Shown: one piece after another, positions 18,450 to 30,748 of the stretch | Layout of the letters: each line of letters begins with the position of its first letter | Numbering within the stretch: position 1 is the stretch's first letter | Assembly: GCA_947258615.1 (NCBI GenBank) | Contig: CAMYIX010000031.1 | Location: forward strand, 1-46,866 | Direction: 5' to 3' | Length of the DNA: 46,866 nt | DNA from: an uncultured Ectothiorhodospiraceae bacterium | GTDB lineage: Bacteria > Pseudomonadota > Gammaproteobacteria > UBA9214 | Program-made: the position numbers and the translations under genes | The notes under the pieces: generated by a model | The model's input: the letters and a program-made list of their open reading frames with translations, nothing else | The model's database searches: none | What the model was told of the DNA's origin: nothing

Positions 18450-19997
18450 TTAGTTTCCTGCGCCGAGCAGGGCCAGCCCGGCCTCGTGCGGCAACTTGGA
18501 CGCCGAGACGTGGACCAGCAGGTTGTCCACACTGGCGTGCATGACCTCGACCAGCGGCGCGGGCCACAGGCCGAACAGCAGCACCACCGCCGCCAGGCTC
18601 GCCAGGATGGTGAATTCGCGCTTGTTGATGTCCTCGAGCTGGCGCACTCCGTCGTTGGCGATCTCGCCGAAGACCACCCGCTTGACCAGCCACAGGCTAT
18701 AGGCCGCACCCAGTATCAGGGTCGTTGCGGCCAGCAGGGCAAACCAGAAATTCGCCTTGAAGCTGGCAAGGATCACCATGAACTCGCCGACGAAGCCCGA
18801 GGTGCCCGGCAGGCCGGAATTGGCCAGCGCGAACAACACCATGAAGGCGGCGAACACCGGCATGGTGTTGACCACCCCGCCGTAATCGCTGATCTGGCGG
18901 CTGTGCAACCGGTCATAGAGCACCCCGACGCAGATGAACAGCGCCCCCGAGATGAAGCCGTGCGAAATCATCTGCACCATGCCACCCTCCATGCCGAGGG
19001 CCGCGCCCTGGGTGGAGCCGGTTTTGTCCAGCAGGGTGAACACCAGAAAGATACCGAGGGTGACGAAGCCCATGTGGGCAATCGACGAATAGGCGATGAG
19101 TTTCTTCATGTCCTCCTGCACCAGCGCGACGAAGCCGATGTAGACCACCGCGACCAGTGACATCAGGATGATCAGCCAGTCCAGCGCGTGGCTGGCATCC
19201 GGCGTGATCGGCAGACTGAAACGCAGGAAACCGTAGCCGCCGATCTTGAGCATGATCGCCGCCAGGATCACGGAGCCGCCGGTTGGTGCCTCCACATGCG
19301 CGTCCGGCAACCAGGTATGCACCGGCCACATCGGCACCTTGACGGCAAACGCCATGAGAAAGGCCAGGAAGATCAGGATCTGTTCGGTCATGCCCAGCGG
19401 CAGGCGGTGGAAATCGAGGATGCCGAAGGCGCCCGACTGCAGGTGCATGTAGATCAGCGCCACCAGCATAAATACCGAACCGAGGAAGGTGTACAGGAAA
19501 AACTTGATAGTGGCATAGACCCGGCGCGGTCCGCCCCAGATGCCGATGATCAGGAACATCGGTACCAGCATGGCCTCCCAGAACACGTAGAACAGCACCG
19601 CATCCAGGGCCGCGAACACCCCGTTCATCAGGCCCTCCATGATCAGGAACGCCGCCATGTACTGACCGATCTTGTTCTTGATCACCTCCCAGCCGGCCAG
19701 CACCACCAGCACGGTGGTGAACGTGGTCAGGATGATCAGCGGCATGGAAATGCCATCCACGCCCAGGTGGTAGTTCACGTTGAAGGCACCGATCCACGGC
19801 GCCAGTTCCTGGAACTGCATGGTCGCGGTGGTGGTATCGAAGTGCGTGTACAGCAAGATACTGATAAGGAAGGTCGCCAGCGCGACGATCAGCGCGGTCG
19901 GTCGGATGTCCGGGAAACCCAGGGCCTCCATGACCAGCAGGATGACGCCACCGAGTATCGGCAGCCAAATCAGCACGCTCAGCAAGGGAAAATCCAT
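18450..19997 (-). CDS. nuoM: NADH-quinone oxidoreductase subunit M
   Basis: A 515-residue antiporter-like proton-channel subunit. The family signature GVDGISMPLIILTTF, the channel glutamate in FYVFWEAMLVPMFLIIG, the lysine helix AFAVKVPMWPVHTWLPDAHVEAP and MKKLIAYSSIAHMGFV are all present. Its ATG shares one base with the nuoL stop (TAATG), which points to coupled translation. Complete, with no anomaly. Confidence 0.97.
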   Translation of the reverse strand: MDFPLLSVLIWLPILGGVILLVMEALGFPDIRPTALIVALATFLISILLYTHFDTTTATMQFQELAPWIGAFNVNYHLGVDGISMPLIILTTFTTVLVVLAGWEVIKNKIGQYMAAFLIMEGLMNGVFAALDAVLFYVFWEAMLVPMFLIIGIWGGPRRVYATIKFFLYTFLGSVFMLVALIYMHLQSGAFGILDFHRLPLGMTEQILIFLAFLMAFAVKVPMWPVHTWLPDAHVEAPTGGSVILAAIMLKIGGYGFLRFSLPITPDASHALDWLIILMSLVAVVYIGFVALVQEDMKKLIAYSSIAHMGFVTLGIFLVFTLLDKTGSTQGAALGMEGGMVQMISHGFISGALFICVGVLYDRLHSRQISDYGGVVNTMPVFAAFMVLFALANSGLPGTSGFVGEFMVILASFKANFWFALLAATTLILGAAYSLWLVKRVVFGEIANDGVRQLEDINKREFTILASLAAVVLLFGLWPAPLVEVMHASVDNLLVHVSASKLPHEAGLALLGAGN

Positions 19998-21964
19998 TAT
20001 GCGCCGCCCCCCTGGGCAATAAAGACGAACCAGAACAGCATCAACAGCAGGCCGATGATCATGCTGAAGGCATAGTGATAGAGGTAGCCGGACTGCACGT
20101 GGCGCACCACGCTGGCGACCCAGCCGATCACGCGTGCACTGCCGTTTACGATCAGGCCGTCGATAATCAGCACATCACCGATACGCCACAGCAGCTGACC
20201 GACACCGCGGGCACCGCCGGCGAACACGACCTCGTTGAAGTCATCCGCGTAGTACTTGTTGACCAGCACCGTGTAGACGGCCCGGAAACGCTGTGCAACA
20301 CGGTCGGCAATGTCCGGATTTTTCATGTAGATGTACCAGGCCGTGCCCACGCCGGCGATGGCCAGGTAGACGGCCGGCCCCGCCAGCGCATGCAGCACGA
20401 AGCTCAGCGGACCGTGGTAGTGCTCGCCTATCTCGCCCAGCACGTCGTGGCGCGGGTCGACGTGCAGCACGCCGTTGAACCAGTCGCCGAACACCACCGG
20501 GTCGATCAGGTAGCCGGACAGCACCGAGGGAATGGCCAGCAGGATCAGCGGCACGGTCACCACCCAGGGTGTCTCCTTGAGGTGCGCGCGGGTGTGATCG
20601 TCCATGCGCGGCTTGCCGTGGAACACCAGGAAATACATGCGGAAGCTGTACAGGGCGGTGATAAACACGCCGATCAGTACCGCCCAGTAGGCGATACCGG
20701 CGCCGGGAATATGCGAGTGGTGCACCGCCTCGATGATGGTGTCCTTGGAATAGAAGCCGGAGAAGAACGGCGTACCGATCAGGGCCAGGGAGCCGATCAG
20801 CGAGGTGAACCAGGTAATCGGCATGTACTTGCGCAGGCCGCCCATGTTGCGGATGTCCTGGTCATGGTGCATGGCGATGATCACCGAGCCGGCACCAAGG
20901 AACAGCAGCGCCTTGAAGAAGGCGTGGGTCATCAGGTGGAAGATACCGGCGGCATAGGCCGAGGCCCCCAGGGCGACGGTCATGTAACCCAGCTGCGACA
21001 GGGTTGAATAGGCGATGACGCGCTTGATGTCGTTCTGAACGATGCCGAGCAGGCCCATGAACAGGGCGGTGATGGAACCGATGATCAGCACAAAGGACAG
21101 CGCGGTCTCGGACAGCTCGAACAGCGGTGACATGCGCGCCACCATGAAGATGCCCGCCGTGACCATGGTGGCGGCGTGGATCAGGGCCGAGATCGGGGTC
21201 GGGCCCTCCATGGAGTCCGGCAGCCACACGTGCAGCGGCACCTGGGCGGACTTGCCCATGGCGCCGATGAACAGGAAGATGCAGATCACCGTCAGCAGCG
21301 ACCACTCGGCACCGGGGAAGATCTCGAAGCCGGCGGTCTCCATGGCCGGGGCGGCGGCGAACACGGTGGCATAGTCCATGCTGTTGAAGGCCATGTAGAT
21401 CGCGCCGATTCCCAGCAGGAAGCCGAAGTCCCCCACCCGGTTCACCAGGAAGGCCTTCAGGTTGGCGTAAATCGCCGTGGGCCGCTGGTACCAGAAGCCG
21501 ATCAGCAGGTAGGACACCAGGCCCACGGCTTCCCAGCCGAAGAACAGCTGCAGGAAGTTGTTGGACATCACCAGCATCAGCATGGAGAAGGTGAACAGCG
21601 CGATGTAGCTGAAGAAGCGCTGGTAGCCCGGGTCGTCGTGCATGTAGCCGATGGTGTAGATGTGCACCATCAGCGAGACAAATGTCACCACGGTGATCAT
21701 CAGCGCGGTGAGCTTGTCGACCAGGAAGCCGATCTCGAAACGCACGCCATCGGAAATCATCCAGGTGTAGACGCTGGCGTTGTAGGTCTGCGCCCCGTCG
21801 AAGGCGAACTGCTTGAGCACCATCAGCGATAGCACGAAGGACACCGCCACGCCGAGGATGGTCACGGTGTGCGCGCCGGCGCGCCCGATCTGCCTGCCGA
21901 ACAGGCCGGCGACAATGGCGCCGAACAGCGGGGCTAGCGGAATCGCGAGATAGACATTTTCCAT
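19997..21964 (-). CDS. nuoL: NADH-quinone oxidoreductase subunit L
   Basis: A 655-residue antiporter-like subunit, the distal pump of complex I. It carries YMHDDPGYQRFFSYIALF, the channel glutamate in LFFGWEAVGLVSYLLIGF, the helix GAMGKSAQVPLHVWLPDSMEGP, DIKRVIAYSTLSQLGYM, and a C-terminal extension that forms the lateral amphipathic helix (NKYYADDFNEVVF and onward). It starts 4 nt after nuoK. Length is a little over the E. coli protein (613), within family range. Confidence 0.97.
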   Translation of the reverse strand: MENVYLAIPLAPLFGAIVAGLFGRQIGRAGAHTVTILGVAVSFVLSLMVLKQFAFDGAQTYNASVYTWMISDGVRFEIGFLVDKLTALMITVVTFVSLMVHIYTIGYMHDDPGYQRFFSYIALFTFSMLMLVMSNNFLQLFFGWEAVGLVSYLLIGFWYQRPTAIYANLKAFLVNRVGDFGFLLGIGAIYMAFNSMDYATVFAAAPAMETAGFEIFPGAEWSLLTVICIFLFIGAMGKSAQVPLHVWLPDSMEGPTPISALIHAATMVTAGIFMVARMSPLFELSETALSFVLIIGSITALFMGLLGIVQNDIKRVIAYSTLSQLGYMTVALGASAYAAGIFHLMTHAFFKALLFLGAGSVIIAMHHDQDIRNMGGLRKYMPITWFTSLIGSLALIGTPFFSGFYSKDTIIEAVHHSHIPGAGIAYWAVLIGVFITALYSFRMYFLVFHGKPRMDDHTRAHLKETPWVVTVPLILLAIPSVLSGYLIDPVVFGDWFNGVLHVDPRHDVLGEIGEHYHGPLSFVLHALAGPAVYLAIAGVGTAWYIYMKNPDIADRVAQRFRAVYTVLVNKYYADDFNEVVFAGGARGVGQLLWRIGDVLIIDGLIVNGSARVIGWVASVVRHVQSGYLYHYAFSMIIGLLLMLFWFVFIAQGGGA

Positions 21965-21968
21965 GGCA

Positions 21969-22274
21969 TCAGCCCTTCATGGTATCCAGGTCATCCACGT
22001 TGATGGTCTGGCGGTTGCGGAACAGCACCACCAGGATGGCCAGGCCGATGGCGGCCTCGGCCGCGGCGACCGTGAGGATGAAAAACACGAACACCTGGCC
22101 GGCGGTATCGCCCAGGAAATAGGAAAAGGCCACGAAGTTCATGTTGACGGCGAGCAGCATCAGCTCAATCGCCATCAGCAGGATGATGACATTCTTCCGG
22201 TTGAGGAAGATACCGGCCACGCTCAGCCCGAACAGGATGGCGCCCAGAATCAGATAGTCAGACAGTGCAATCAT
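21969..22274 (-). CDS. nuoK: NADH-quinone oxidoreductase subunit K
   Basis: A 101-residue three-helix membrane subunit, homologous to MrpC. The two conserved membrane glutamates lie in [20 protein letters not shown] and [13 protein letters not shown]. It normally starts within a few bases of the nuoJ stop. Here a 178-bp gap with an inverted repeat pair intervenes (cluster 2). The protein itself is normal. Confidence 0.97.
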   Translation of the reverse strand: MIALSDYLILGAILFGLSVAGIFLNRKNVIILLMAIELMLLAVNMNFVAFSYFLGDTAGQVFVFFILTVAAAEAAIGLAILVVLFRNRQTINVDDLDTMKG

Positions 22275-22452
22275 TGTTGATTCAGTTCATTTATCGTGAA
22301 AAACCATTCACCGCAGAGACGCCGAGGACGCGGAGAAAAGCAATAATTGCCACTGACAATAAATTGCTTTTCTGTAATAGCATCTCGGACTGATGGTTTT
22401 AGTTTCAAGATATTTTCTCTGCGTTCTCCGCGTCTCTGCGGTTAGCTTGTGT
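22275..22452. repeat. Dispersed repeat cluster 2, inside the nuo operon
   Basis: A forward copy (about 22307-22338, starting TTCACCGCAGAGACGC) and a reverse copy (about 22415-22444, ending CTCTGCGGTTA) flank an A/T-rich spacer. The 178 bp carries no gene. It sits between nuoJ and nuoK, which in most genomes overlap or nearly touch. In the nuo transcript the arms would form a long stem just before nuoK. Confidence 0.85.
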
Positions 22453-23058
22453 TTACTGCCGTTCCTCGGCCTTCATCTTCACCAGCCGCACGCGATCGCT
22501 GCTCTTCACCGCGACCTGGTCCACCGGGTTCTGGTGCTTGGTCCCGGGGCGCCGGCGCATGGTCAGGACGATGGCGGCGATGATGGCGACCAGCAGAATC
22601 ACCGCGGCGATCTCGAAGGGGTAGACATAATCGGTGTACAGGACGCTGCCCAGTTCGCGGGTATTGCTGTAGTCGGCCCCGTGACGCGCGGGGATAGCCA
22701 CGGCATCGGCACCGAAGTTGCGCGCCCTGACCACCAGGAACATCTCGATCACGATCAGCGCAGCTACACTGAGTCCGACCGGAAGATACCTGATAAAACC
22801 CTCTCGCAGCGGTGAGACGTTGATGTCCAGCATCATCACCACGAACAGGAACAGCACCATGACCGCGCCTACATAGACCAGCACCAGCGCGATGGCCAGG
22901 AACTCGGCCTCCAGCAGCAGCCACAGGGCGGCACAGGTAAAGAAGGCCAGCACCAGGTGCAGGGCCGCATGCACCGGGTTACGCACCGTGATCACGCGTC
23001 CGGCGGCGAACACCAGCACCGCGGCAAAGAAATAGAAAATAAAGCGCTCGAAGTCCAT
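22453..23058 (-). CDS. nuoJ: NADH-quinone oxidoreductase subunit J
   Basis: A 201-residue five-helix membrane subunit, part of the coupling module near the quinone site. It opens MDFERFIFYFFAAVLVFAAG, then NPVHAALHLVLAFF and the conserved helix VYVGAVMVLFLFVVMML with its pi-bulge region. The tail after about residue 165 is basic and polar (RRRPGTKHQNPVDQVAVK). I start it at 23058; a longer in-frame version overlaps nuoI and lacks similarity. It precedes repeat cluster 2. Confidence 0.95.
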   Translation of the reverse strand: MDFERFIFYFFAAVLVFAAGRVITVRNPVHAALHLVLAFFTCAALWLLLEAEFLAIALVLVYVGAVMVLFLFVVMMLDINVSPLREGFIRYLPVGLSVAALIVIEMFLVVRARNFGADAVAIPARHGADYSNTRELGSVLYTDYVYPFEIAAVILLVAIIAAIVLTMRRRPGTKHQNPVDQVAVKSSDRVRLVKMKAEERQ

Positions 23059-23063
23059 TGGTC

Positions 23064-23552
23064 TTACCTGTAGGCCGCGTCCTGCATGCGGTCTTTCGCA
23101 ATCTGCTCTTCGTACTTGTCGCCGATCTCCAGCAGCATCTGCTTGGTCATGACGTTTTCGCCGCGGTTTTCGAATGTGTACTCGAAGTTGCGGGTTTCGA
23201 CGATGGAGTCCACGGGGCAGGATTCCTCGCAGAATCCGCAGTAGATGCACTTGAACAGGTCGATATCGTAGCGGGTGGTGCGGCGGGTCCCGTCGGCACG
23301 CTCTTCGGCCTCGATAGTGATCGCCAGTGCCGGGCAGACCGCCTCGCACAGCTTGCAGGCAATGCAGCGCTCCTCGCCGTTGGGATAGCGCCGCAGGGCA
23401 TGCAGTCCCCGAAAGCGGTTCGACTGAGGGGTCTTCTCCTCCGGGTACTGCACCGTGATCTTGCGCTTGAAGAGATAACGCCCGGTGACACCCAGCCCCT
23501 TGCGCATCTCGCGCAAAGTCAGGCTTTTCAGGAAATTTCCGAATCGATCCAT
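23064..23552 (-). CDS. nuoI: NADH-quinone oxidoreductase subunit I
   Basis: A 162-residue ferredoxin-like subunit carrying clusters N6a and N6b that pass electrons towards N2. Two motifs are seen: [12 protein letters not shown] and [12 protein letters not shown]. The N-terminal amphipathic helices [20 protein letters not shown] and the basic [16 protein letters not shown] are typical. ATG 23552 is chosen over the in-frame start at 23621, which overlaps nuoH. The gap to nuoJ is 5 nt. Complete. Confidence 0.97.
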   Translation of the reverse strand: MDRFGNFLKSLTLREMRKGLGVTGRYLFKRKITVQYPEEKTPQSNRFRGLHALRRYPNGEERCIACKLCEAVCPALAITIEAEERADGTRRTTRYDIDLFKCIYCGFCEESCPVDSIVETRNFEYTFENRGENVMTKQMLLEIGDKYEEQIAKDRMQDAAYR

Positions 23553-23563
23553 GTCAGCTTGCC

Positions 23564-24595
23564 TCAATCGAACCAGGGGCCGATATCGGCCATCACGGCA
23601 GCACCTTCCACCACCAGCCACACAATGGTGATCGGGATGAACACCTTCCAGCCCAGCCGCATGATCTGGTCATAGCGGTAACGCGGGAAAGTGGCACGCA
23701 ACCAGAGAAAGAAGAACAGGAACAGCGAGGTCTTGGCCAGCAGCCAGAACACACCTGGCACCCAGGTGAACCAGGACTCGAACCAGGTCCCCTCGAATGG
23801 TGACAGCCAGCCGCCCAGGAACATCAGCGCGGCCAGGGCCGCGATCAGGATCATGTTGGCGTATTCGGCCAGGAAGAAAACGGCAAAGGCCATGCCGGAA
23901 TATTCCACGTGGAAACCCGCGACGATCTCGGACTCACCCTCGGCCACGTCGAAGGGTGCACGATTGGTCTCGGCGACGCCGGAGATGAAATAGATAATGA
24001 ACAGCGGGAACAGCGGCAACCAGAACCAGTGCAGCAGACTACCCTGCTGTGCCAGCACGATCTCGCGCAGGTTGAGGCTGCCACCGGCAATCAGTACCCC
24101 CACCAGTGCAAAGCCCATGGCGATCTCGTAGGCGACGATCTGGGCCGCGGAGCGCATGGCGCCGAGGAAGGCGTACTTCGAGTTGGTCGCCCAGCCTGCG
24201 ATGATGACGCCGTAGACCCCCATGGAGGTCAGCGCCAGAATGTACAGCAGGCTGGCATCGATGTCCGCCAGCACCAGGGTGTCGGTGAACGGCATAACTG
24301 CCCAGGCCGCCAGTGCCGGGGCAATCGACAGCATGGGGGCGATCAGGAACAGGAAGCGGTTGGCACTGCTGGGAACGATGATTTCCTTCATCAGCAGCTT
24401 GAGTGCATCCGCAATCGGCTGCAGCCAGCCGCGCGGTCCCACGCGATTGGGCCCGATACGCACCTGCATGTAGCCGATGATCTTGCGCTCGGCATAAGTG
24501 AGGTAGGCCACGGCCAGCATCAACGGCGCCACAATGGCGACGATCTTGAGCACGATAAAGACCGGCTCCCTGATTAGTTCCCAGAATTCGACCAT
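23564..24595 (-). CDS. nuoH: NADH-quinone oxidoreductase subunit H
   Basis: A 343-residue membrane subunit that forms much of the quinone chamber. Conserved loops are present: [20 protein letters not shown], the acidic loop [20 protein letters not shown] with the key glutamates, [18 protein letters not shown], and [17 protein letters not shown]. Length is normal (E. coli 325). It lies between nuoG (21 nt) and nuoI (11 nt). Confidence 0.97.
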   Translation of the reverse strand: MVEFWELIREPVFIVLKIVAIVAPLMLAVAYLTYAERKIIGYMQVRIGPNRVGPRGWLQPIADALKLLMKEIIVPSSANRFLFLIAPMLSIAPALAAWAVMPFTDTLVLADIDASLLYILALTSMGVYGVIIAGWATNSKYAFLGAMRSAAQIVAYEIAMGFALVGVLIAGGSLNLREIVLAQQGSLLHWFWLPLFPLFIIYFISGVAETNRAPFDVAEGESEIVAGFHVEYSGMAFAVFFLAEYANMILIAALAALMFLGGWLSPFEGTWFESWFTWVPGVFWLLAKTSLFLFFFLWLRATFPRYRYDQIMRLGWKVFIPITIVWLVVEGAAVMADIGPWFD

Positions 24596-24616
24596 GGCTG
24601 TTCTTCAGTTAGCTGT

Positions 24617-27009
24617 TCATGCACGTTCGATGGTGACCGGCCCGTAACTCGGTCCCAGGCCAAGTGTTGCCGGGATGGCGGCCGGCAGCCAGGCGCAACC
24701 CGCCGGGACACGCTCGTCGATTTCCAGTGCCAGGGTGACGCTCCCCTCGCCCTGCTGCACCCGGATGCTGTCGGCATCCGCCACCCCGCTCTGCGCGGCC
24801 TGCGCGGCACACAGGCGCACACTGGTCTGCGCCGCATCCGGGGTTTGCTGCAGGGAGGCTGCACGCCGTACCAGGGCGTCGGACGAGTGGATAGGCACAT
24901 CGCCGATGCGTTCCAGTCCGCCGGCCGTTGCGGGCGCGGCGACCGCGGCCGGACCTGAACCGATGGCCGTGGATGCGGCATCGACCTTGCGGCGCAGTTC
25001 ATCGCGCACCTGTTCGCTGCTGGTGTAGTCGAATCCATCCAGCTGCAGCAGGTTACCGAGTACGCGCAGCACCTTCCAGCCGGGCCGGCTGTCGGCATAG
25101 GGCGAGGCAACTCCCGCAAAACTCTGCCAGCGCGCTTCCGCATTGACGAAGGTGCCGGAGGTCTCGGTGAACGGGCCAATCGGCAGCAGCACGTCCGCAT
25201 TCGCCTTCATGGCCTCGCTGGCCCAGGGCGTGAGCGCGACCACGAAATCGGCCGCTGCGACCGCGGTCGCTGCAGCGGCGCTGTCCCAGCAGTCATATTC
25301 CGGTTCGACCCCCAGCAGGATGCAGGCCTTGCGCGGTTCGCTGCACAATTCACGCGCCGTCAGGCCCGGGCTGGCACAGGCCTCACCGGCCGGTCCGCGG
25401 TGCGGCAATACACCCGCCAGCCAGCCACCGACACTGTTGGCGGCCTCGGGAAGCTCGCCCATGACGGCACCGCTGGCGGCGGCGATGACCCCGGCCAGCG
25501 CGCGCAGCAATGAATATTCGGGATGCGCCACGGCGCCGTTGCCCAGCAGCACGGTACCCCTGTCGGCGTCCCTGAGGGCCCCGGCGATGGCGCGCTGGGC
25601 CTCATCCGGGGTGGCCTCGCTGATCAGCGCGCGCACCGCCTCCGGGGCCGAACTGCCGGCATCCGGGAAGCAGGCCGCAATACCGGCCAGGGTCTGCGCC
25701 ATGCGCGACGGCGGCACGATGGCCTTAGCGTGCACGTCGAAGTTGAGTTCGTAGTCCACGGGGTTGACGAACATCACGGCGGCGCCGGTCAGGGCCGCCT
25801 TGCGCAGCCTGTGTCCGGCAATCGGTTGTTCCTTGCGGGTGTTGGAGCCGATCACCAGGGCCGCCCCGATGCCTTCCAGTTGTTCCAGCGACTGGCCCAG
25901 CGACGGGTGCAGCGCGGCGCTGTCCTGACCGGTGAAATCGGCCTGGCGCAGGCGGTGATCGATATTGTTGCTGCCCAGGCCGCGCGCGACGGCCTGGGCG
26001 AGGTACATTTCTTCCAGCGTGGCCGTGGGTGACACCAGCATGCCCAGCTGCTCGCTGCCATGCGCTGCGGTCTGCGCCTTGATGCCATCGACCGCGGCCT
26101 GCAGCGCAGCGTCCCAGTCAACCTCATGCCACACATCGTCGATCTTGACCATGGGCGTTGCCAGGCGATCGGCAGCGTAGAGACCCTCGTAGCTGAAGCG
26201 GTCGCGGTCGGACAACCAGACCTCGTTGATTTCCTCGTTCTCGCGCGGCACCACGCGGATCACCTGCCCGCGCCGGGTGTGCACGAAGAGATTGGAGCCG
26301 ACAGAGTCATGCGGGCCGACCGAGGCATGCTGCAGCATCTCCCAGGCACGTGCCTTGAAACGTGACGGCTTGGCGGTCAACGCCCCCACCGGGCAGACAT
26401 CGATGACATTGCCGGAGAGTTCGGATTCCAGCGAACCCTCGATATAGGTGCCGATCTCCATGTTCTCACCGCGACCGGTGGCGCCCAGCTCCATCTTGCC
26501 GGCCACCTCGCGCAGCATACGGATGCATCGGGTGCAGTGGATGCAGCGGGTCATGTCGGTGGCGATCAGCGGACCGATAAACTTGTCCTTGACCACACGC
26601 TTCTTTTCGGAGAACCGCGAGACCCCGCGACCATAACCCAGCGCCAGGTCCTGCAGTTCGCATTCACCGCCCTGGTCGCATATCGGGCAGTCCAGCGGAT
26701 GGTTGATCAGAAGGAATTCCATTATCGCCTTCTGCGCGCCACGCGCCAGTTCCGAACCGGTAAAGACCACCATGCCGTCGGTCACCGGCGTGGCACAGGC
26801 GGGCAGCGGCTTGGGCACCTTTTCCACCTCGACCATGCACATGCGGCAGTTCGCAGCGACGGAGAGCTTCTTGTGATAGCAGAAGCGCGGGATGGTGATA
26901 CCCGCCGCATCGGCCACCTCGATGATCATGGCGCCCTTGCGTGCCTGCAGCGTCCGGCCGTCGATCTCGATGGTGACGGCATCCTCCGGCGGGATCTCGG
27001 GGCGCGCGC

Positions 27010-27013
<4 letters not shown>
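24617..27013 (-). CDS. nuoG: NADH-quinone oxidoreductase subunit G
   Basis: A 798-residue iron-sulfur subunit of the peripheral arm. N-terminal [2Fe-2S] N1b ligands are Cys45, 56, 59 and 73. The His-Cys3 cluster N5 is [14 protein letters not shown] (His105, Cys109, 112, 118), and N4 uses Cys157, 160, 163 and the cysteine in [10 protein letters not shown]. The extra N7 cysteines of E. coli NuoG are not seen after about residue 220. The rest is a molybdopterin-oxidoreductase-like domain without cofactor function, rich in alanine at the C-terminus. The ATG at 27013 overlaps the nuoF stop by 4 nt. Complete. Confidence 0.96.
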
Positions 27014-28307
<1,294 letters not shown>

Positions 28308-28311
<4 letters not shown>

Positions 28312-28724
28312 GCCTTACTCCAGCGCGTCCAGGATCTCGTCCAGCGGCCGTCCGGTGTGGTTTCGCCCAGCTTGATGCCGAGTTTGTTCTCGACGTGCTT
28401 CACGATGTCAGCGGCACCGCACAGCATGCAGGAAAGATTGGTGCACAGTGCCACCATGTTGCGACCCACCGGCTCGAGCTCGATCATGGAATAGAAGGTG
28501 CCGACCTCGTACACCTGCACCGGCGGCATGCCGATATAGTCCGCCACCGCGTCCATCAGCTCGCGACTGACCCAGCCGCCGTTCTGTTCCTGGGCGATCT
28601 GCAGGGCGCTCAGGACCGCGGACTGTCTCTGGTCGGCCGGGTACTTCTCCAGCCAGGCGTCGATGCGTGCGCGGGATTCCACGCTCAGCAGACCGGCCTT
28701 GTGTTGCTGTATCTGGGTTGCCAT
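28308..28724 (-). CDS. nuoE: NADH-quinone oxidoreductase subunit E, disrupted: second half of [2Fe-2S] site lost
   Basis: NuoE holds cluster N1a with four cysteines: C-x4-C and, later, C-x3-C. The first 127 residues are normal up to GETTPDGR, including Cys94 and Cys99 (CTNLSC). Then the frame shifts into a Trp/Arg tail ([11 protein letters not shown]) and stops at 28308, for 138 residues against about 165 usual. The family's CLGAC-type second cysteine pair and the following residues are missing. In the next frame the native end LDEILDALE and its TAA (28315-28317) survive, placed 3 nt before nuoF. So about 100 nt (3n+1) are absent at 28344-28348. As written the subunit could not bind N1a. An assembly gap is a serious alternative. 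Confidence 0.93.
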
Positions 28725-29977
28725 CAGCGGTCGATCTCCCCGAAAACGATATCCTGAGTGCCGATCACAGCGACCACGTCCGCCAGCATGTGACCGCGCA
28801 CCATCTCGTCCAGCCCGGAGATATGCGCAAAGCCCGGTGCGCGGATCTTCAGGCGATAGGGCTTGTTGGCGCCGTCGGAAACCAGGTAGACACCGAACTC
28901 ACCCTTGGGATGCTCGATGCCGGCATAGGCCTCGCCGGCAGGGATGCAGAAGCCCTCGGTGAACAGCTTGAAATGGTGAATCAGGGCCTCCATGTCGGCC
29001 TTCATTTCTTCGCGCCGCGGGGGTGCCAGCTTGGGATCGTCCAGCATGACCGGGCCGGGATTGGCACGCAGCCATTTCACACACTGGCGGATAATGCGGT
29101 TGGACTGGCGCATCTCCTCCATGCGCACCAGGTAACGGTCATAACTGTCACCCTCGGTGCCCACCGGGATGTCGAAGTCCACCCGGTCGTAGACCTCGTA
29201 GGGCTGCTTCTTGCGCAGGTCCCATTCGATACCGGAGCCGCGCAGCATGGGACCGGAAAAGCCCATCTGCATGGCGCGTTCCGGCGACACCACGCCGATG
29301 CCGACGGTGCGCTGCTTCCAGATGCGGTTATCCGTCAGCAGGGTCTCGTATTCGTCCACACAGCCCGGGAAACGCTCGGTGAAGGACTCGATGAAATCAA
29401 GCAACGAGCCCTCACGGTTGGCGTTCATGCGGTCCACTTCCTTTTGGTTGTGCCACTTCGATGCCTCGTATTTCGGCAAGGCATCGGGCAGATCGCGGTA
29501 GACACCGCCCGGCCGGTAGTAGGTGGCGTGCATGCGCGTACCCGAGACGGCCTCATAGCAGTCCATCAGGTCTTCGCGCTCGCGGAAGGCATACAGGAAG
29601 ATCGTCATCGCGCCGACATCCAGGCCGTGCGCCCCGATCCACAGCAGGTGATTCAGGATGCGCGTGATCTCGTCGAACATGACACGGATGTACTGGGCGC
29701 GCAGCGGCGGTGTGATGCCCAGCAGTTTTTCCATCGCCAGCACATAGCCGTGCTCGTTGCACATCATGGACACGTAATCGAGGCGGTCCATGTAGCCGAT
29801 GCTCTGGTTATAGGGCTTGCTCTCGGCGAGCTTCTCGGTGGCGCGGTGCAGCAGGCCGATATGCGGATCGGCGCGCTCGATGACCTCGCCATCCATCTCC
29901 AGCACCAGGCGCAGCACGCCGTGGGCCGCCGGGTGCTGGGGACCGAAATTCAGGGTGAAATTGCGTACCTCTGGCAT
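28724..29977 (-). CDS. nuoD: NADH-quinone oxidoreductase subunit D
   Basis: A 417-residue homologue of the large subunit of NiFe hydrogenases that forms the quinone pocket with NuoB. It shows [21 protein letters not shown] (quinone-site His), [34 protein letters not shown], and the C-terminal DIVFGEIDR. No metal-binding cysteines are kept, as expected. It is separate from nuoC, unlike the fused E. coli NuoCD. It overlaps nuoE by one base. Complete. Confidence 0.97.
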   Translation of the reverse strand: MPEVRNFTLNFGPQHPAAHGVLRLVLEMDGEVIERADPHIGLLHRATEKLAESKPYNQSIGYMDRLDYVSMMCNEHGYVLAMEKLLGITPPLRAQYIRVMFDEITRILNHLLWIGAHGLDVGAMTIFLYAFREREDLMDCYEAVSGTRMHATYYRPGGVYRDLPDALPKYEASKWHNQKEVDRMNANREGSLLDFIESFTERFPGCVDEYETLLTDNRIWKQRTVGIGVVSPERAMQMGFSGPMLRGSGIEWDLRKKQPYEVYDRVDFDIPVGTEGDSYDRYLVRMEEMRQSNRIIRQCVKWLRANPGPVMLDDPKLAPPRREEMKADMEALIHHFKLFTEGFCIPAGEAYAGIEHPKGEFGVYLVSDGANKPYRLKIRAPGFAHISGLDEMVRGHMLADVVAVIGTQDIVFGEIDR

Positions 29978-29980
29978 GAC

Positions 29981-30736
29981 TTACTCCGCCTGTTCCGTGG
30001 CCGTTGCATCCGTGTCGGCATCAACAGCATCGGCCACCTCCGCCGCGGGTGCCTCCGCGGCACGGATCACCTTGGGCACCAGTACCCGCGGTTCGATCGT
30101 AACCGGCTGGTAGATGACGCGTTTCTTCTCGGCGTCGTAGATCACTTCCACGTTGCCACTCAGCGGGAAGTCCTTGCGGAAGGGATGCCCGATAAAGCCG
30201 TAGTCGGTGAGGATGCGGCGCAGGTCCGGGTGGCCGTCAAACAGGATACCGTAGAGGTCAAAGGCCTCGCGCTCGTACCAGTTGGCGCTGCTCCAGACCG
30301 GGATAACCGAGGGCACGACCGGCAGTTCGTCGTCCGGGGCGAACACCCGCAGGCGCAGACGCCGGTTATTGGATACGGACAGCAGGTGGTAGACCGCGGC
30401 GAAGCGCCCTGCCTCGCCCGGTGTCTCGACCGCCAGCTCGTCGGTCACGATCGTCATGTGGCCGGCGGTCCGGGCGTCGACCCCGCGACTGAAGCCGCTA
30501 CCGGAAGATTCCTCGGTGGCCCACTCGTCCTGGCCATAGTTCGCATAATCGATACCACACAGGTCGATCAGCACCTCGAAGCCGAAGGCCGGCTCATCCC
30601 GCAGTGCGGTGGCGACCTCCAGGAGATTGTCGGGCGCGATCTCGAGCGTGACCTCACCTGCCCTGACAGTGGTGGACTGCAGGCCGTCACCGAATCGTTC
30701 CTGCAGTTGCGCTGCCAGTGCTTGAGTATCGGACAT
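29981..30736 (-). CDS. nuoC: NADH-quinone oxidoreductase subunit C
   Basis: A 251-residue peripheral-arm subunit (30-kDa family). Signatures are [27 protein letters not shown], and the strong motif [24 protein letters not shown] followed by [15 protein letters not shown]. After about residue 225 there is a low-complexity acidic Ala/Glu/Asp tail ([20 protein letters not shown]) that most homologues lack; its role is unknown. The gap to nuoB is 12 nt and to nuoD 3 nt. Confidence 0.96.
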   Translation of the reverse strand: MSDTQALAAQLQERFGDGLQSTTVRAGEVTLEIAPDNLLEVATALRDEPAFGFEVLIDLCGIDYANYGQDEWATEESSGSGFSRGVDARTAGHMTIVTDELAVETPGEAGRFAAVYHLLSVSNNRRLRLRVFAPDDELPVVPSVIPVWSSANWYEREAFDLYGILFDGHPDLRRILTDYGFIGHPFRKDFPLSGNVEVIYDAEKKRVIYQPVTIEPRVLVPKVIRAAEAPAAEVADAVDADTDATATEQAE

Positions 30737-30748
30737 GGATATCGACCC

